Shown piece by piece: positions 6,844 through 8,694 of a stretch of DNA of 8,694 nucleotides. The position numbers and the translations under genes were made by a program. Every line of letters starts with the position of its first letter. Within the stretch, counting starts at the first letter, position 1. The notes under the pieces were generated by a model that was not told where the DNA came from, did no database searches, and was given only the letters and a program-made list of their open reading frames with translations. This stretch comes from SM1-46 sp002451215 (GTDB lineage: Bacteria > Pseudomonadota > Gammaproteobacteria > Acidiferrobacterales > Sulfurifustaceae): the NCBI GenBank assembly GCA_002451215.1, contig DKBM01000106.1, positions 1 through 8,694 of the forward strand, read 5' to 3'.

Positions 6844-6872
6844 TTGACGCCGCCCACGCGGCTCGGTACTGT
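6844..6872 (+). promoter_or_regulatory. Candidate sigma-70 promoter for dciA, leaderless start
   Basis: TTGACG (6844-6849, five of six consensus) and TACTGT (6867-6872, three of six) are separated by exactly 17 bp. Transcription would begin about 7 nt after the -10, at or next to the ATG at 6879. The mRNA would then have no Shine-Dalgarno leader, which agrees with the lack of a ribosome binding site before this ATG. The upstream gene yggS points away, so a promoter is needed here. Confidence 0.45.
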
Positions 6873-6878
6873 CTGCCC

Positions 6879-7334
6879 ATGACGCCCCGTGGTCCTCGCA
6901 GTATCGCCGCGCTTCTACCACCCGCATTGGTGAAGCGCCTGCATGAACACCTCGACGAATCGGCGCGCCTCACTTCGATTTGGCATCAGTGCGTACAGTC
7001 GCCGCTCGCCGACCATGTCCGCCCCGGCAGTCTTCGCCATGGGAGCCTCGAGGTAGTCGCCGACAGCCCGGCTTGGGCCAGCCGTCTGCGCCAGCACCAG
7101 ATGGAACTGCTACGCCAGCTTCGCCAGCTGCCCGGCTTCGATGAACTGCGCGAGGTGCGGGTACGCGTGGTACCGCCGTCAGCACAGTCCGCCGCACGCC
7201 GCCCCACGCCAAAGCGCGGTGAGAGCCGTATTCCGCGAGACGTCCGCGCGCAGATTGAACATCTCGCGGAAGATGTGAACGATCCGGCGCTGCGGGCAGC
7301 GCTGCGCCGACTCGGCAAGACGCAGGCACCCTGA
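6879..7334 (+). CDS. DUF721 / DciA-like replicative helicase-associated protein
   Basis: This 151-residue basic protein has a DUF721 domain at about 8-98. The diagnostic pattern is visible in order: IAALLPPALVKRLHEHL, then IWHQCVQSPLADHVRPGSLR, then the core LEVVADSPAWASRLRQHQME, then LLRQLRQLPGFDELREVRVRVV. DUF721 proteins of the DciA type interact with the DnaB replicative helicase and assist its loading in bacteria that lack DnaC. The C-terminal tail is basic and Pro-rich (about 99-122) and ends with a short helix, NDPALRAALRRLG, common in gammaproteobacterial members. No enzyme motif is expected. In many gammaproteobacteria this gene lies near lpxC and secA, whereas here it lies between yggS and lolC. 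The ATG at 6879 appears leaderless. Assignment to DUF721 is firm; the exact role is inferred from the family. Confidence 0.8.
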   Translation: MTPRGPRSIAALLPPALVKRLHEHLDESARLTSIWHQCVQSPLADHVRPGSLRHGSLEVVADSPAWASRLRQHQMELLRQLRQLPGFDELREVRVRVVPPSAQSAARRPTPKRGESRIPRDVRAQIEHLAEDVNDPALRAALRRLGKTQAP

Positions 7335-7373
7335 ATCGATGGAGCAGCGGTTTCGAGTGTCACCCGGCTGTGG

Positions 7374-7379
7374 TTTAAT
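7374..7379 (+). promoter_or_regulatory. Candidate -10 element for lolC-lolD
   Basis: TTTAAT follows a TG-rich stretch (CTGTGG) in the 54-bp spacer between dciA and lolC. With a 17-bp spacer the -35 would be TTTCGA, only three of six matches. Transcription would begin near 7386, leaving at most about 3 nt before the lolC ATG. No Shine-Dalgarno sequence is present, which fits a near-leaderless message. Read-through from dciA is equally possible. Confidence 0.35.
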
Positions 7380-7388
7380 GCGCGGCCC

Positions 7389-8645
7389 ATGAGTCGCGTG
7401 TGGCAACCCCTCGAATTCGCAATCGGCTGGCGCTATACGCGCGCGCGGCGCCGCTATCGGCTGGTTTCCTTCATCTCCGCGATTTCCATGGCCGGCATTA
7501 CGCTCGGCATCGCGGCATTAATCACGATCCTTTCGGTCATGAACGGCTTCGGCAATGAGGTGCGTGCACGCATTCTCAACTTCGTTGCGCACGTCACCGT
7601 CACCGGGCCCAGCGGTCGCCTGAGCGACTGGCCGCTTGTGGCGGAGCGGGTGAAAAAGAATCCGGAAGTACTTGCGACCGCTCCCTATATTCTCGGCCAG
7701 GGACTGGTGGCGCGCGGCAAGGGCGTGAGTGGCGTGATCGCGCGCGGTGTGCTGCCCGAAGAAGAACGTCACGTCTCCGAGATCGCGGGGAAGCTCGTTG
7801 GCGGGAGTCTTGACGCACTGAAACCCGGTGAGTTCGGGATTGTGATCGGATCGGCGCTTGCCTGGAAACTCGACCTCGATGTCGGTTCACAGGTTTCCCT
7901 GGTCGTGCCACAGGCACAGGCGACGCCGGCGGGCCTCCTGCCGCGCTTCAAGCGATTCAAGGTGGTCGGCATCTTTCGTCTCGACATGTACGAGTATGAC
8001 GTGGGGCATGTGCTCATTCATCTTGATGACGCGGCCAGGCTCTACCAGTACGGCGCGCAAGTGAGTGGCGTCCGCCTCAAGCTCGCGGACATGGATCGGG
8101 CGCCACGCGTGGCTGAAGAAATCGGTGCCCAGCTGGGTCCGGACTACCGGGCGCGCGACTGGACGCGCGAGCACGGCGCGTGGTTCCGGGCGCTGCGTCT
8201 CGAAAAGACCATCATGTTTATCATCCTGCTGCTGATCGTGGCCGTGGCGATGTTCAACGTGATCTCAACGCTGGTCGTCGCCGTGAATGAAAAACGCGCC
8301 GACATCGCCATCCTGCGAACGCTCGGCGCGAGCCCGCGCAGCATTCTGGGCATTTTCATGGTGCAGGGCAGTCTCATCGGCGTTGGTGGCACACTGATCG
8401 GCACCATTGTTGGGGTCTTGCTTGCACTGAACGTTCCGGACGTGGTTCGCTTTCTGGAGTGGCTGTTCAACACCCGCTTTCTTTCGCCCGAGGTCTATTT
8501 CATTAGCGAGGTACCGACCGATCTGCAGTGGGCGGATGTCGGCTGGATATCCGGTGTGTCGCTCGTGCTGGCGTTCGTGTCCACCATCTATCCGGCGTGG
8601 CGGGCCTCGCAAGTGCAGCCAGCCGAAGCGCTGCGCTACGAATGA
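7389..8645 (+). CDS. lolC: Lipoprotein-releasing ABC transporter permease LolC/LolE
   Basis: This is an inner-membrane permease subunit of the Lol machinery, which with LolD extracts outer-membrane lipoproteins from the inner membrane and passes them to LolA. It has 418 residues (E. coli LolC has 399, LolE 414). The layout is the MacB/FtsX type: TM1 at about 27-50 (SFISAISMAGITLGIAALIT), a large periplasmic domain at about 51-270, then TM2 (about 274-300, TIMFIILLLIVAVAMFNVIS), TM3 (about 322-347) and TM4 (about 382-402). The segment NEKRADIAILRTLGASPRSI after TM2 is the conserved cytoplasmic coupling motif. The C-terminal PAWRASQVQPAEALRYE is typical. LolC and LolE cannot be separated from one subunit, and some gammaproteobacteria encode a single LolF-type permease. 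The ATGA overlap with lolD supports the assignment. Confidence 0.93.
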   Translation: MSRVWQPLEFAIGWRYTRARRRYRLVSFISAISMAGITLGIAALITILSVMNGFGNEVRARILNFVAHVTVTGPSGRLSDWPLVAERVKKNPEVLATAPYILGQGLVARGKGVSGVIARGVLPEEERHVSEIAGKLVGGSLDALKPGEFGIVIGSALAWKLDLDVGSQVSLVVPQAQATPAGLLPRFKRFKVVGIFRLDMYEYDVGHVLIHLDDAARLYQYGAQVSGVRLKLADMDRAPRVAEEIGAQLGPDYRARDWTREHGAWFRALRLEKTIMFIILLLIVAVAMFNVISTLVVAVNEKRADIAILRTLGASPRSILGIFMVQGSLIGVGGTLIGTIVGVLLALNVPDVVRFLEWLFNTRFLSPEVYFISEVPTDLQWADVGWISGVSLVLAFVSTIYPAWRASQVQPAEALRYE

Positions 8646-8694
8646 GTGCCGCCGAGCACATCCTTCGCGCTACCGGCCTGGTGAAGACCTTCAC
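8642..8694 (+). CDS. lolD: LolD ABC transporter ATPase, 5' fragment
   Basis: Only the first 17 codons are inside the window (MSAAEHILRATGLVKTF). The ATG overlaps the lolC stop as ATGA, which implies translational coupling. The sequence matches the start of LolD-type ATPases, where a short strand followed by L-K-x-[FY] precedes the Walker A region. Walker A itself lies beyond the window. The assignment rests on gene order and this short N-terminus. LolD would power lipoprotein release by the LolC/E permease. Confidence 0.8.
   Translation, partial: MSAAEHILRATGLVKTF

Noticed and set aside
6774..6857. N-terminal extension of yggS to 6857
   Set aside because: The extra 28 residues are Trp/Pro/Gly-rich and have no counterpart in the family. 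Starting at 6773 places the PLP lysine at residue 36, as in E. coli YggS, and the extension overlaps the divergent promoter region.
7421..7470. CG-rich alternating tract near the lolC start, considered as a structural or regulatory element
   Set aside because: It is explained by Arg and Ala codons in the TRARRRYR segment of the LolC N-terminus.
1..8694. Search for CRISPR repeats, tRNAs, insertion sequence ends, phage or toxin-antitoxin genes
   Set aside because: No direct-repeat arrays, cloverleaf-like sequences, transposase motifs or small toxin pairs were seen by eye on either strand. The window is filled by housekeeping genes with uniform base composition.

Overview
The window is a gene-dense, high-GC chromosomal segment from a Gram-negative bacterium. 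A LolC/E permease followed by the start of LolD, the succinylase branch of lysine biosynthesis (dapC-dapD-dapE), a DUF721/DciA protein and a YggS protein very close to the E. coli enzyme all point to a gammaproteobacterium. I cannot name a genus. Two NN ambiguities (203-204 and 5849-5850) each disrupt a coding region, so this looks like a scaffolded draft or metagenome assembly.

Layout from left to right. Bases 1-202 lie beyond the first NN and hold no recognisable gene. On the minus strand, transcribed right to left, dapC (3452-2247), dapD (2224-1403) and dapE (1348 to the gap at 203) form a compact cluster. Together they encode three consecutive steps from tetrahydrodipicolinate to LL-diaminopimelate, the precursor of lysine and peptidoglycan. 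A candidate promoter with a perfect TATAAT lies just upstream of dapC. Divergent from it is an EamA-type DMT transporter gene (3498-4373).

A short convergent spacer with an inverted repeat separates the transporter from a minus-strand three-gene set: a soluble YbjQ/DUF74 protein (5996-5777, interrupted by the second NN), a membrane-anchored YbjQ-like paralogue (5772-5299) and an M48 zinc metallopeptidase (5296-4439, apparently starting at CTG). Upstream of it on the same strand is yggS (6773-6072), a PLP-homeostasis gene.

Divergent from yggS on the plus strand are a dciA-like DUF721 gene (6879-7334), lolC/E (7389-8645) and the first 17 codons of lolD (from 8642), which overlaps the lolC stop as ATGA. 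Apart from the first 202 bases there is no non-coding stretch longer than about 105 bp. I found no tRNA, rRNA, CRISPR array, insertion sequence or phage gene.

Most of the window is housekeeping. The least understood part is the YbjQ / membrane YbjQ / M48 peptidase set, whose joint function I cannot derive from the sequence. The other points worth a second look are the two gap artefacts, the CTG start, and promoters that place the dciA and lolC starts at or next to their transcription start sites.
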